From contig JAXMBL010000003.1 in NCBI GenBank assembly GCA_046349915.1, positions 1,860,001 through 1,924,000 on the forward strand: 64,000 bases of DNA, in the 5' to 3' direction. Below are positions 28,020-37,674 of the stretch, piece after piece (the first letter of the stretch is position 1; every line of letters begins with the position of its first letter). Below the pieces are notes generated by a model that was not told where the DNA came from, made no database searches, and saw only the letters and a list, made by a program, of their open reading frames with translations. The position numbers and the translations under genes are program-made. Origin of the DNA: CAIXSC01 sp046349915. GTDB lineage: Bacteria > Planctomycetota > Planctomycetia > Pirellulales > Pirellulaceae.

Positions 28020-29203
28020 GAACGAGCGACCGGCGGCAGACCGGCGGCGTTCGCCAACGGTTCAGCGCGATCAGTTCGTTCCCAAGTGAACTCGGGCTCG
28101 TTACGACCAAAGTGTCCGCCCGCCGCCGTCTTACGGAAAATCGGCCGACGCAGGTCGAGATACTTGATGATGCCCGCGGGAGTCAGCGGGAAGAACTCGC
28201 GGATCAACGTGCAGATGCGTTCATCGCAGATCCGTCCCGTTCCCTGTGTGTCGACGTGCACGCTGACCGGCTCCGAAACGCCGATCGCGTAGGCGATCTG
28301 CACTTCGCAACGGCTGGCCAGTCCCGCGGCGACGACATTCTTCGCGACGTGACGAGCCATGTAAGCGGCGCTGCGATCGACCTTGGTCGGATCCTTGCCG
28401 CTGAATGCGCCGCCGCCGTGACGTCCCCACCCGCCGTAGGTGTCGACGATGATCTTTCGGCCGGTCAAGCCGCAGTCGCCGTGAGGACCGCCGACCACGA
28501 AGCGACCCGTCGGGTTGATGTGGTACTTGATTTCGCCCTTGATCAAATCGGGCGGCAACAACGGCCGAATGATCTTCTCAATCACGAACTCGCGAATTTC
28601 CGCGTGGCTGACATCGGGAGCGTGTTGAGTCGATACGACAACCGTATCCACTCGCACCGGCTTATGGCCGTCGTACTCGATCGTGACCTGGCTCTTGCTG
28701 TCGGGACGCAGCCACGACACTTCATTGGCAAATCGAGCCTGCGTCAGCCGATTGATGATGCGATGAGCCAGCGAGATGGGGAGCGGCATCAATTCCGGGG
28801 TGTCGTCGCAGGCGTAGCCGAACATCAAACCCTGATCGCCCGCGCCAATTTCCTTGCCCGCCGAGGCATTCTCGTCGACGCCGACGGCAATGTCTGGACT
28901 TTGCTTGTCCAGGTACACGCCGACCGCGCAGGTATCCGCGCAAATGCCCATTTGGTCGTCGGTGTAGCCGACGTCGCGAATGGCGTTTCGCACCACCGTT
29001 TGATAGTCGATGTTCGCCTTGGTCGTAATTTCGCCGGCGATCACCGCAATCCCCGTCGTCACCAGCGTTTCGCAGGCAACTCGGCTGAAGGGATCTTGGG
29101 CGAACAGCGCGTCGAGCACGCCGTCCGAGATCTGGTCGGCCAGCTTGTCGGGATGCCCCATACTGACCGATTCACTTGTGAAGAGATACTTGCCGGCTGC
29201 CAC
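28016..29203 (-). CDS. metK: S-adenosylmethionine synthetase
   Basis: 395 residues from GTG 29203, with GGAG eight bases upstream (29212-29215). Family landmarks: FTSESVSMGHPDKLADQISD, GDQGLMFGYA, DSKSQVTIEYDGH, GPHGDCGLTGRKIIVDTYGG, GGGAFSGKDPTKVDRSAAY and AIGVSEPVSV. It makes S-adenosylmethionine from methionine and ATP. It follows kdtA by 81 bases; a promoter and a stem-loop lie in that gap. The next gene overlaps it by four bases. Confidence 0.98.
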   Translation of the reverse strand: MAAGKYLFTSESVSMGHPDKLADQISDGVLDALFAQDPFSRVACETLVTTGIAVIAGEITTKANIDYQTVVRNAIRDVGYTDDQMGICADTCAVGVYLDKQSPDIAVGVDENASAGKEIGAGDQGLMFGYACDDTPELMPLPISLAHRIINRLTQARFANEVSWLRPDSKSQVTIEYDGHKPVRVDTVVVSTQHAPDVSHAEIREFVIEKIIRPLLPPDLIKGEIKYHINPTGRFVVGGPHGDCGLTGRKIIVDTYGGWGRHGGGAFSGKDPTKVDRSAAYMARHVAKNVVAAGLASRCEVQIAYAIGVSEPVSVHVDTQGTGRICDERICTLIREFFPLTPAGIIKYLDLRRPIFRKTAAGGHFGRNEPEFTWERTDRAEPLANAAGLPPVARS

Positions 29204-29235
29204 GAACGGAACTCCTTACGGGGAAATGGATGGAT

Positions 29236-29264
29236 CTCCCGACTTGCTATCCGCAACTCGGGAG
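29236..29264 (-). promoter_or_regulatory. Stem-loop in the metK leader
   Basis: CTCCCGA (29236-29242) pairs with TCGGGAG (29258-29264); inside, after a C/C mismatch, TTGC pairs with GCAA around a five-base loop. It lies between the putative metK start of transcription and the GGAG site. It could control metK translation or be the end of a kdtA transcript; it matches no SAM riboswitch core that I know. Confidence 0.45.
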
Positions 29265-29274
29265 CAAGCCGATG

Positions 29275-29304
29275 ATTATACGGGTTATGCGGGTTTCTGG
29301 GCAA
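29275..29304 (-). promoter_or_regulatory. Putative metK promoter within the end of kdtA
   Basis: On the minus strand TTGCCC (29304-29299) and a perfect TATAAT (29280-29275) are separated by 18 bases. Transcription would start near 29268 and give a leader of about 65 bases before the metK GTG. Confidence 0.5.
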
Positions 29305-30589
29305 CCAAGGGTGTCTCCAGGAGCGGGCGTAGTAATTCCAGCGTCCGCACCGTCGCGCCCTGCTGGGCCACGACTAACTGTCGAGCTCTCAGGCCGCGTT
29401 CCTCGACCAGCGACGGAGTCTCCAAGCCGTTACGCAGCCACGCGATAAGTTCTGGGCCTGACCGCACCACGGTCGCGGCGTCGGCCGCCAACAGCAGCCC
29501 GACCACGTCCCGGAAATTCTGAGTCTGCGGGCCGAAGCAAACGTCGGCGCCGTAAGCCGCTGGTTCGATCATGTTCTGGCCGCCGCGACTTCCCATACTG
29601 CCGCCGACATAGGCAAACCGAGCCAATCCCCACCAGGCCCCGAGCTCGCCAATCGTGTCTACCAGCATCACTCGAGCCGTTCCGGGAGGCTCCCCAGGCC
29701 GCAAGCTGCTGCGTCGTACCCAGGGGACGCCCGACTTCTCCAGCGACTTGGCCACTTCTTCGAACCGTTCCACATGCCGCGGAACCACGATCAACCGCAA
29801 CCGCGGAAACTCCCCGCAAAGCTGCTGATACGCCTCGATCGCCAACTGCTCTTCAGGGTGTTGAGTGCTACCGGCCAAGAACACCAAGTCCTCGCCCGAG
29901 ATGCCAGCGAGCTCGGCGAGACGGCGAGTGGTGGCGTTCGAGCGATCTCCGACCGCTCCGTCAAACTTCACCGAGCCCGTGACGACGACTCGATCGCGCG
30001 GCATTCCCAACGTCGCGAAACGCTCGGCGTAAGTCGCATTCTGAGCACCGATGACGTCAATTTCTCGCAGCCACCGTTGCACCCAACCTACGATCCGGCG
30101 GTAGCCCCGAAAACTACGCTCACTCAACCGTCCATTCACGACTGCCACCCGTGTCCCTCGCCGGCGAGCGGCGAGCATGAGGTTGGGCCACAGTTCGAGT
30201 TCCGCGAGGATCAGCACATCGGGACGGATTCGGCGCAATGCCGACGAAACGGCCCAACTGAAATCGAGCGGGCAATAGAAGACCAGTCGCGGGGCGTATT
30301 TTTGACGAGCTAACTCGTAGCCGGCTCGCGTCGTTGTGGAAACCACACACTCGACATCGGGCCATTCCCGCTCCAAAGCGGTAAGCACCGGCTTGATCAG
30401 ATTAACCTCGCCCACGCTGACGGCGTGGAGCCAAACGCAGCGCCTATCACCCGCCCGCACGGGGACTCGCCCCCAGAATTTGGCCGCCCAGCCTTCGCGG
30501 TACTTGCCTTTGCGGACAGCCACATAGAGCAGCCAGGGAGAGGCTGCGATGAGCAACAGCAGGTAGAGGCAATTCAGCAGGTACCGCAT
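29285..30589 (-). CDS. waaA: 3-deoxy-D-manno-octulosonic acid transferase
   Basis: 434 residues from ATG 30589 (MRYLLNCLYLLLL). The open frame extends to 30712 but overlaps secA and is not family-like before the Met. An N-terminal membrane anchor (about 5-24) precedes the KdtA glycosyltransferase: WGRVPVR, WLHAVSVGEVNLIKP, the donor-binding region with VTGSVKFDGA, FLAGSTQHPEEQ, and GSMGSRGGQNMIEPAAYGADV. It transfers Kdo from CMP-Kdo to a lipid A precursor, supporting an LPS-containing outer membrane. It lies 69 bases after secA and 81 before metK, all on the minus strand. Confidence 0.95.
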   Translation of the reverse strand: MRYLLNCLYLLLLIAASPWLLYVAVRKGKYREGWAAKFWGRVPVRAGDRRCVWLHAVSVGEVNLIKPVLTALEREWPDVECVVSTTTRAGYELARQKYAPRLVFYCPLDFSWAVSSALRRIRPDVLILAELELWPNLMLAARRRGTRVAVVNGRLSERSFRGYRRIVGWVQRWLREIDVIGAQNATYAERFATLGMPRDRVVVTGSVKFDGAVGDRSNATTRRLAELAGISGEDLVFLAGSTQHPEEQLAIEAYQQLCGEFPRLRLIVVPRHVERFEEVAKSLEKSGVPWVRRSSLRPGEPPGTARVMLVDTIGELGAWWGLARFAYVGGSMGSRGGQNMIEPAAYGADVCFGPQTQNFRDVVGLLLAADAATVVRSGPELIAWLRNGLETPSLVEERGLRARQLVVAQQGATVRTLELLRPLLETPLVAQKPA

Positions 30590-30657
30590 GGCATTCGGGA
30601 TGAGCCGACCGTGGCTGTCGTCGCGACAAATGCGACGACTCGCTTCACGGACGTCTC

Positions 30658-33600
30658 CTACGATAGCTCTTTCCGCAGGCAGCACTGCTTGTATTTCTTG
30701 CCGCTCCCGCATGGGCAGGGATCGTTGCGACCCACTCGCTCGCCTCGATTGCGGATTGGCTCGACCTTCACCTCCGATTGGCTATTGTCGATTGCGGCCT
30801 GCTGCTGTTGAGCGATCTCGCTGGACGGGGTCGGAGCGGAATCGTGTCGGGCCGATGTTTCAACCCAGGTCGATCCCACGAATTCCTCGTCCAGATTCTC
30901 CATGCGATAGATCAAGTCGGTCGTCCGCTCGTCCACCGCTGTCCACATCTGTTCGAAGATCTTCATTCCCTCACGCTTGTACTCGACCTTGGGATCGACT
31001 TGAGCATACCCGACCAATCCCACCGAGCTGCGGAGGCGGTCCATGACCAGCAAGTGGTCCTTCCATGCCGTGTCGACAATTTGCAGCAGGACGCTGCGCT
31101 CCATGCGGCGCATTTCCGGCGAGTAGAAGTCTTCGACAACCGTCGCGAGTCGTTGCTGTAACTCGTCGCGAGTCATACCGACCAGTGATTCAACTTCTTG
31201 TTCCTGCCCGAACTGTTTCAGGCACCAATCGCACAGCGCTTCCAGCGATGCCCGTGAACTCGCTTGCTGTGCGGTCGCTCGCGGGCCCGCATCGGCGAAC
31301 AGTCGAGCCACTCGATCTTCGACCTGGCGATGCGATTCGCTGACTCGCTTCAGATTCGTCTGGCTCAGTTCCGTGAGCAGGTTGTGGATCTCGTCCCGTT
31401 GCTTGTGCTCCAGCAGGCTGGTCGAGAACGGCGACTGAAAGCGGGTGCGCGCCCATTGCACGAGTCCTTCGCGATCCAGGCGAGTTTGTCCACCTTCCGC
31501 TTGCATCGAGAAACGGTAGAGACCCGCGAGCACCGGATACTCGGCCTCTTTCCTGCTGTACGCCTCCACGGCCTTCTCGTAGATGCGTTTCTTGATGGAC
31601 TCAGCGTCAAGCGAACGGATTTCGTCGAGCTTGATATCAAGCCCAAATTTGAACTTCGACCAACCGACGATCGAACGCCACGAGTAGTCTTCGTCCAAGA
31701 ACTGTTTGCCGTCGGTCAGATCGACTCGCGCAATGGCTGCATGCGACGCCTTGAGCAGCAATTCCGAAACGCCGTCGCGACCGACTTGCTTCAGATCGCG
31801 GTCCCGCAGGTTGGTGGCGTAGCGAGTGTTCGCGAACTTGGCCAAGGCTTCCCAGTTCCACTCCGACGCGGCGTCTTCGTCCCCCTCGGGCAGATTTTCG
31901 TCGATCGCGTCTTGCACGAACGTTTCGGCCATCCGTTCGGCGTGCTCGCGCGCCAGCGAGTCGGCTTGGTTAAAGTCGAGTCCGCGGAAGTCGCGACCTT
32001 CAAGTGTGCAAGCGAGTTGCGAACCGGCCCAACGAGCAAACGTGTCGACGCCGTAGTCGCGTTGCAAGAACGCACCAATATGGTGATCGACTTGATGTCG
32101 GACCATATCGAGGATCTTCTGGCGGCAACTACCGCCATCCAGAATTTCCTGCCGATAACCGTAAACGCGACGTCGCTGCTGGTCCATCACCTCATCGTAT
32201 TCCAGCAGGTTTTTGCGAATCTCGAAGTTGCGTTCCTCGACCTTCTTCTGGGCCGCTTCGATGCGTCGGGTCACCATGCGGCTCTCGATTCGCTCGCCTT
32301 CCTGCATCCCCAGCCGATCAAGAATCGACTTGACCCAGGGGCCGGCGAAGATTCGCATCAAGTCGTCTTCGAGCGAGAGGAAGAAGCGGCTGCTCCCGGG
32401 ATCGCCTTGACGACCGCAGCGTCCTCGCAACTGAAGGTCGATACGACGCGCCTCGTGACGCTCCGTGCCGATGACGTGCAAACCGCCGATCGACTTGACG
32501 TACTCCCCCTGCTCCTTCATTTTCTCGCGCTGTTCGATTTCCGAGACAAGTGCATTCCATTCGGCGGTGGGAACTTCCAACCGAGTGGGATATTTTTCTT
32601 GCAGTTGCGCCCAGGCCATCGTCTCGGGATTGCCGCCCATGATGATGTCCGTGCCGCGACCCGCCATATTCGTGGCAATCGTGACGGCGTTCAGCCGGCC
32701 TGCTTGCGCGACGATCTCCGCCTCGCGCTTATGGTGCTTGGCATTGAGCACCGCGTGCTTGATGCCTCGTTGATCGAGCAGTGCCGACAATCGCTCGCTC
32801 TTCTCGATCGAAACCGTACCCACCAGAATCGGTCGACCTCGTCGTTCCACAATTGACACGTCCGCTTTGGCGACCCGCTCTTTCGCCTTGCTATCTTGGG
32901 GTTGGAATTCGAACTCGGTTTCGTGTTCCTTGACGATCGTGCCCCAACGCTCGTCATTGTTCTTCGTGACCAGCACGTCGAAACGATGCATCCGTTCGAT
33001 TTCGTCGGCGATCGCAATGTACTTTTCGCGTTCCGTTCGATAGATCACGTCCGCATGTTCGATGCGCTTCATCTTGCGATTGGTCGGAATCGCAACGACG
33101 TCCAGCTTGTAGATTTTCCAGAACTCGTTCGCCTCGGTCATGGCCGTGCCGGTCATGCCGCAAATCTTGTTGTAGAGCTTGAAGAAGTTCTGCAGCGTGA
33201 TGGTGGCGAGCGTCTGCGTTTCTTCCTTGATCCGCACCCCTTCCTTCGCTTCCACCGCCTGGTGCAAGCCGTCGCTCCACTGACGCCCTTCCATCAAGCG
33301 TCCCGTGAACTCGTCGACAATCACCACTCGCCCTTCCTTCACGACGTAGTTCACGTCGCGCTTGTAGAGGTAGTGAGCCTTGAGCGAGTTGTCGATCAGG
33401 TGGGGCCATTCCATGTTGCCCGCGGTGTAAAAACTCTCCACCTCGGCCAACCGCTCCGCCTCGCGCACGCCGTCATCGGTCAAGTGCGCCGAGTGGTCCT
33501 TTTCGTTCACCGTAAAGTGAACGTCTCGCTTCAAACGGCGAGCGATCTCGTCGGCCTTCGCGTATTTGCGAGCGTCGTCGTGCGCTGGTCCTGAGATGAT

Positions 33601-34356
33601 CAGCGGCGTACGTGCTTCATCGATCAGGATGTTGTCGACTTCGTCGATGATCGCGAAGTTAAGTTTGCCTTGGGACTGTTGGAAGCGTTTGTCGTAGCGA
33701 TTATCCCCGCGAGCGGCGGGACGCATGTTGTCGCGCAGATAATCAAAGCCAAATTCGTTGTTCGTACCGTACGTGATGTCGCACGCATACGCCTTCTGCC
33801 GATCGTCGACGTCCATGTCGCTTTGGATCGCGCCAACGGTGAGTCCCAAACCCATATAGAGCGGCGCCATCCACTCCATGTCGCGTCGAGCCAAATAGTC
33901 GTTCACCGTAATGACGTGAACGCCCTTGCCCTCGATCGCATTCAAGTACGCGGGCAAAGTGGCGACGAGCGTCTTGCCTTCACCCGTGACCATTTCCGCG
34001 ATCGCGCGGTTGTGCAGCACCATGCCGCCGATCATCTGCACGTCGTAATGACGCATGCCGAGAAAGCGGCGACCGCCCTCGCGACAAGTCGCGAAAGCCT
34101 CGACCAAAATGTCATCCAGCGTCTCGCCCTTGGCGAGTCGCTCGCGAAACTTCACCGTCTGCTGGCGCAATTCCGCATCGCTGAGCGCCTGCAACTGAGG
34201 CTCCAACGCCGCAATTGCTTCGACTTTGGCCCAGAGCTTCTTCAAGTAACGGGCGTTCGCCGACCCAAACATCGACGTGATGCCGCGCTCGAAGCCGCGG
34301 AGCAAGCCGCCGAAGAAGTTGGTCGTCCCGTCGACAATGTTCTCGAACAATTCCAT
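30658..34356 (-). CDS. secA: Preprotein translocase ATPase SecA, long form
   Basis: 1232 residues from ATG 34356 (MELFENIVDG), against about 900 in E. coli. Walker A is MVTGEGKT near 122-129, Walker B carries IIDEVDNILIDEAR, and the second motor domain has TNMAGRGTDI and GTERHEARRIDLQLRGRCGRQGD. Extra length comes from an insert of about 50 residues before RRGRPILVGTVSIEKSE (with KNNDERWGTIVKEHETEF) and a large expansion of the C-terminal helical region. A SEC-C zinc motif (DPCPCGSGKKYKQCC) ends the protein. SecA drives export through SecYEG. The start codon follows a leader with a possible promoter at 34470-34496. Long SecA is a known planctomycete trait. Confidence 0.97.
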   Translation of the reverse strand: MELFENIVDGTTNFFGGLLRGFERGITSMFGSANARYLKKLWAKVEAIAALEPQLQALSDAELRQQTVKFRERLAKGETLDDILVEAFATCREGGRRFLGMRHYDVQMIGGMVLHNRAIAEMVTGEGKTLVATLPAYLNAIEGKGVHVITVNDYLARRDMEWMAPLYMGLGLTVGAIQSDMDVDDRQKAYACDITYGTNNEFGFDYLRDNMRPAARGDNRYDKRFQQSQGKLNFAIIDEVDNILIDEARTPLIISGPAHDDARKYAKADEIARRLKRDVHFTVNEKDHSAHLTDDGVREAERLAEVESFYTAGNMEWPHLIDNSLKAHYLYKRDVNYVVKEGRVVIVDEFTGRLMEGRQWSDGLHQAVEAKEGVRIKEETQTLATITLQNFFKLYNKICGMTGTAMTEANEFWKIYKLDVVAIPTNRKMKRIEHADVIYRTEREKYIAIADEIERMHRFDVLVTKNNDERWGTIVKEHETEFEFQPQDSKAKERVAKADVSIVERRGRPILVGTVSIEKSERLSALLDQRGIKHAVLNAKHHKREAEIVAQAGRLNAVTIATNMAGRGTDIIMGGNPETMAWAQLQEKYPTRLEVPTAEWNALVSEIEQREKMKEQGEYVKSIGGLHVIGTERHEARRIDLQLRGRCGRQGDPGSSRFFLSLEDDLMRIFAGPWVKSILDRLGMQEGERIESRMVTRRIEAAQKKVEERNFEIRKNLLEYDEVMDQQRRRVYGYRQEILDGGSCRQKILDMVRHQVDHHIGAFLQRDYGVDTFARWAGSQLACTLEGRDFRGLDFNQADSLAREHAERMAETFVQDAIDENLPEGDEDAASEWNWEALAKFANTRYATNLRDRDLKQVGRDGVSELLLKASHAAIARVDLTDGKQFLDEDYSWRSIVGWSKFKFGLDIKLDEIRSLDAESIKKRIYEKAVEAYSRKEAEYPVLAGLYRFSMQAEGGQTRLDREGLVQWARTRFQSPFSTSLLEHKQRDEIHNLLTELSQTNLKRVSESHRQVEDRVARLFADAGPRATAQQASSRASLEALCDWCLKQFGQEQEVESLVGMTRDELQQRLATVVEDFYSPEMRRMERSVLLQIVDTAWKDHLLVMDRLRSSVGLVGYAQVDPKVEYKREGMKIFEQMWTAVDERTTDLIYRMENLDEEFVGSTWVETSARHDSAPTPSSEIAQQQQAAIDNSQSEVKVEPIRNRGERVGRNDPCPCGSGKKYKQCCLRKELS

Positions 34357-34469
34357 GTCTTGTAACCCGAAAGCTATGAGCCGCTTTAAGTTGCGGGATT
34401 TTACCGAGTTCGGTCCACCCTGACCTGCACCCAATGGGTGAAAACGCGCAAGATAATCACGCTGCGTAG

Positions 34470-34496
34470 CTTATAGCGGTGTCTCGGACCGGTCAA
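34470..34496 (-). promoter_or_regulatory. Possible secA promoter
   Basis: On the minus strand TTGACC (34496-34491) and TATAAG (34475-34470) are separated by only 15 bases, which is shorter than ideal. It points at secA, leaving a leader of about 110 bases. Confidence 0.3.
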
Positions 34497-34626
34497 CGCC
34501 GATCCCGCACCGCAGTCGCCGCTTGCCACCGATGCGGCTGCCGCCACAATGAGGTCTTGCTCCACTCTTGTCCCGCCCCCAGAATTCGTCCCAACAGGCC
34601 ACTTCTTTACCCGGCGAGTGTTTCCC

Positions 34627-35433
34627 GTGCCTTCTCCGCTCCTAACCACCGATATCCGCGGACAGATGATTCTGCTTGGGACCGGGACCAGCGTCGGCGT
34701 CCCGACCATCGGTTGCGGTTGCCCGGTTTGCTTGAGCGACGATCCACGGAATCAGCGAACCCGCTGCGGCGTTCTGGTGGGCTTGCCCGAGGGAATCCTC
34801 CTGATCGACACGCCGCCCGACCTACGCACTCAACTGCTGCGCGAGAAAATCGGGTTCGCCCATGCGGTCCTGTTCACGCACGAGCACGCGGATCACCTAT
34901 TGGGACTCGACGATATCCGCCTGTTCCCTTTCCGCTTGGGCCATTCCGTGCCCGTCTATTGCGAGCCAGTCGTGCGGCGAAGGATTGAACGCGTATTCGA
35001 TTACGCCTTCCGGCCCGAACCACCGACGCATGCGGGCGCCGTTCCCCAGATCACTTTCCACGAAATCGGACTCGAGCCGTTTCCGCTGCTGGGAGCCACC
35101 ATCACTCCCATTCGGCTGATTCACGGTCCGCGCTTCGTGACGCTTGGCTTTCGCATCGGCAACATCGCCTACTGCACCGATGTCAGCGAGATTCCGCCCG
35201 AGAGTTGGCCTTTGCTCGAAGGGCTCGACACCCTCATCCTCGACGCGTTACGTCCGCGGCCCCACGTGTCCCACTTTTCGTTGGATCAAGCCATCGAGGC
35301 ATCGCGGCGAGTGAAGCCGCGGCGAACCGTCTTCACTCATATCTCGCACGAGCTAGACCACGCTCAGACGAACGCAGCCCTACCGCCAGGCATGGAATTG
35401 GGCTACGACGGGCTACGCATTCCGTTAGCGTAA
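34627..35433 (+). CDS. MBL-fold metal-dependent hydrolase
   Basis: 268 residues from GTG 34627; ATG 34666 (MILLGTGTS) is an alternative, and neither has a strong ribosome binding site. The fold opens with ILLGTGTSVGVPTIGCGCPVC. The metal motif THEHADHLLGLDD, a downstream His in LIHGPRF, and DALRPRPHVSHFS plus THISHELDH make it a clear metallo-beta-lactamase-fold phosphodiesterase or lactonase of the PhnP/RNase Z-like branch. The Cys pair in CGCPVC is typical of PhnP-like proteins. There are no phn genes nearby, so the substrate is not known. It diverges from secA and converges with the protease gene. Confidence 0.85.
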   Translation: MPSPLLTTDIRGQMILLGTGTSVGVPTIGCGCPVCLSDDPRNQRTRCGVLVGLPEGILLIDTPPDLRTQLLREKIGFAHAVLFTHEHADHLLGLDDIRLFPFRLGHSVPVYCEPVVRRRIERVFDYAFRPEPPTHAGAVPQITFHEIGLEPFPLLGATITPIRLIHGPRFVTLGFRIGNIAYCTDVSEIPPESWPLLEGLDTLILDALRPRPHVSHFSLDQAIEASRRVKPRRTVFTHISHELDHAQTNAALPPGMELGYDGLRIPLA

Positions 35434-35478
35434 GGCCCGCCGATCCATCCGCGATTCCAGCCTCGTGTAACGCGGACG

Positions 35479-37575
35479 CTAGTTAGCACGCACAATCCGC
35501 TTCGTCTTCAGATTGTTGACGTACTCGCTGGTGATCGCGAGCACTTCATTGAAGTAGGCATCACGCTTAACGATTTCGTCTTGACCCTTGCCGTTCGCCT
35601 GCTTTTCGAATTGCTTCTCTTCTTCCTTTTCGGCGTTGATGTCCTTTCGCGACGCGAAGAACTCTTCCTCGTTCAACGAGACGCTCTTGCGAGCCTTGTA
35701 ATCGCGATAACGCTCGATGTTGCGGAAGATCTTCTGGAAATCGTCCGAGCTCTTCGTACGAGCCTGTGAGCTCGAACGCAGACGCTCGACCAAATCCTGG
35801 CTGACGCCCTCGTAGTTGTTATGTCGAGCGGCCGGCACCTTGTCGAAGGCCAACGCATACTCCAAGTCCGACTCGCCGACGTCCATGTGATTGGTGATCG
35901 ATGGCAACGCGATATCAGCCAACACGCCTCGTTGCTGAGTGCTATCGCCGTTCGGGCGGTAGAACTGCTGCATCGTGATTTTCAGAGCGCCCAGGTTCGG
36001 CGCCTTCGCGGGATTACGGAAGACCTGATCGCCCAAATTTAGCATGCTTTGGACCGTCCCCTTACCGTGAGTCGCATCGTCGCCGATGATCAAACCTCGT
36101 TGGTAATCCTGGATCGCGCCCGCCAAAATCTCGCTGGCACTCGCGCTGAACTTGCTGGTCAGCACCACGAGTGGACCTTCCCAAGCCATGCCTCTTTCCA
36201 AGTCATCATAGTGCTGGACTCGTCCATCCGGATCCTTCACTTGCACCACCGGCCCGTGGTCAATGAACAGCCCAGTCAGATTGATGGCTTCGGTCAAGCT
36301 GCCGCCGCCGTTATGTCGCAGATCCAGCACCACGGCGTCGACGCCCTTGGAAGTGAAGTCGTCGAGAATGCGGCGAACGTCGCGAGTCGTGCTCTTGAAG
36401 TCCTCGACGCCCTTGCGAGCGCCATCCATGTCCATGTAGAAGCTCGGCAAGTCAATCACGCCGATCTTCAGCGGCGAGCCATCCGCCTTCTTGCCGTCAT
36501 CGAAGATCACTCCGCGAGCTTCACTGTCCTTCAGTTCAATCTTAGCTCGAGTGATTTCATAGATCTTGGTTTCGGTCGAGCCGGGCGAAATGACGCCCAA
36601 CTTGACGATGGTTCCCGCCTTACCGCGGATCTTGTCGACGACGTCATTCAACTTCATGTCGAGCACTTCGACCATCTCGCCGTCGACGCCCTGCCCCACG
36701 CTGACCACGCGATCCTCGGGCTTGAGTCGACCATCTTTTTCGGCGGCGCCGCCAGGAATGACTTTCGAAACGACAGTGTAGCCATCGGTCATCTGCAGCG
36801 CGGCGCCAATTCCCTCCAGTTGCAGACTCATCTGAATCATGAAGTTCTGCAACGAATTCGGGGACATGTAAGTGGTGTGCGGATCGAGGCTGGAGGTGAA
36901 GGCCGTGAGGTACATCTCCAGCAATTCGTCGCTGTCGGTTTGATTCATCCGCTTCGAGTAGCTGCTGTAGCGGCGCTTCAAGCGGTCGCGAGCCTCCATG
37001 CCTTCAACCTTGTCTCCCTTGAGCACCAGCAGTTCAAACTTGATCCGCTTGCGCCAGCGGTCGCGCGATTCCGCGGCCGTCCGAGCGTAGGTCAGCATGT
37101 CGGGGTCGGTGACCATTTCTTCCTTGACCGTGAAATCGTGCGTTTCATCGATCAATTCATCGATCACGGGGAGGCGTTCTCCCAATCGTTGCAAATAGCG
37201 ATTGAAGACGGTGTAGCCGAAGCTGATGTCGCCGGTGCGTAGCAAGTCATCCAATTCGGAACGACGCTGTTGGAATTCGTCGATATCGGCCTGCATGAAG
37301 TAGAGCTTGCCGGGATCGAGCGTCTTGAGAAACGACTTCAAGCCTCGCTGAGAAATCTCGTCGTCGACAGGATGCTTCGACAGATGGTCGCGCTTGATCA
37401 GCGTCATCACCATCCCCGTGACTTGTCGGTCGCGACTCTTCGGCGCCGCACCAAGATCCGCGGCCCATCCCTGCCACAAGCCGGATGTGCCGAGCGAGAC
37501 GGCGAGCGCCATCCCTGCAAACAATGCGGTCGGAAACCAAGACGTACGACGCCCAACAACGCAATTACCGGCCAT
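35479..37575 (-). CDS. prc: Tail-specific (carboxy-terminal) processing protease
   Basis: 698 residues from ATG 37575, the Prc/Tsp length. A signal peptide (about 15-39) precedes an N-terminal domain, a PDZ domain (about 245-330; VVSKVIPGGAAEKDGRLKPED) and the S41 protease domain. The likely catalytic Ser lies in FSASASE (about residue 475) and Lys in HGKGTVQ (about 505). A charged coiled C-terminal part is rich in Glu/Lys. Prc cleaves exported proteins at non-polar C-termini and controls peptidoglycan hydrolases in E. coli. The gene sits 99 bases after cbiX on the same strand. Confidence 0.93.
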   Translation of the reverse strand: MAGNCVVGRRTSWFPTALFAGMALAVSLGTSGLWQGWAADLGAAPKSRDRQVTGMVMTLIKRDHLSKHPVDDEISQRGLKSFLKTLDPGKLYFMQADIDEFQQRRSELDDLLRTGDISFGYTVFNRYLQRLGERLPVIDELIDETHDFTVKEEMVTDPDMLTYARTAAESRDRWRKRIKFELLVLKGDKVEGMEARDRLKRRYSSYSKRMNQTDSDELLEMYLTAFTSSLDPHTTYMSPNSLQNFMIQMSLQLEGIGAALQMTDGYTVVSKVIPGGAAEKDGRLKPEDRVVSVGQGVDGEMVEVLDMKLNDVVDKIRGKAGTIVKLGVISPGSTETKIYEITRAKIELKDSEARGVIFDDGKKADGSPLKIGVIDLPSFYMDMDGARKGVEDFKSTTRDVRRILDDFTSKGVDAVVLDLRHNGGGSLTEAINLTGLFIDHGPVVQVKDPDGRVQHYDDLERGMAWEGPLVVLTSKFSASASEILAGAIQDYQRGLIIGDDATHGKGTVQSMLNLGDQVFRNPAKAPNLGALKITMQQFYRPNGDSTQQRGVLADIALPSITNHMDVGESDLEYALAFDKVPAARHNNYEGVSQDLVERLRSSSQARTKSSDDFQKIFRNIERYRDYKARKSVSLNEEEFFASRKDINAEKEEEKQFEKQANGKGQDEIVKRDAYFNEVLAITSEYVNNLKTKRIVRAN

Positions 37576-37674
37576 GGCAACCCCTCGGTTTGTTCGCTCG
37601 CAGCAGCGATTTCCACAATAGGCGAGTCAATGATGACCTGTCGATGTTACGGAGATTCCGCGGGGAAGGCAATA

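Noticed and set aside
28112..29275. 387-residue plus-strand frame over metK
   Set aside because: Shadow of metK.
29205..29290. SAM riboswitch before metK
   Set aside because: The leader is only about 65 bases and its stem-loop does not show known SAM-I, -II or -III cores.
31264..32856. 530-residue plus-strand frame over secA
   Set aside because: Shadow of the secA codons, with no family features.
36049..37242. 397-residue plus-strand frame over prc
   Set aside because: Shadow of the protease gene.
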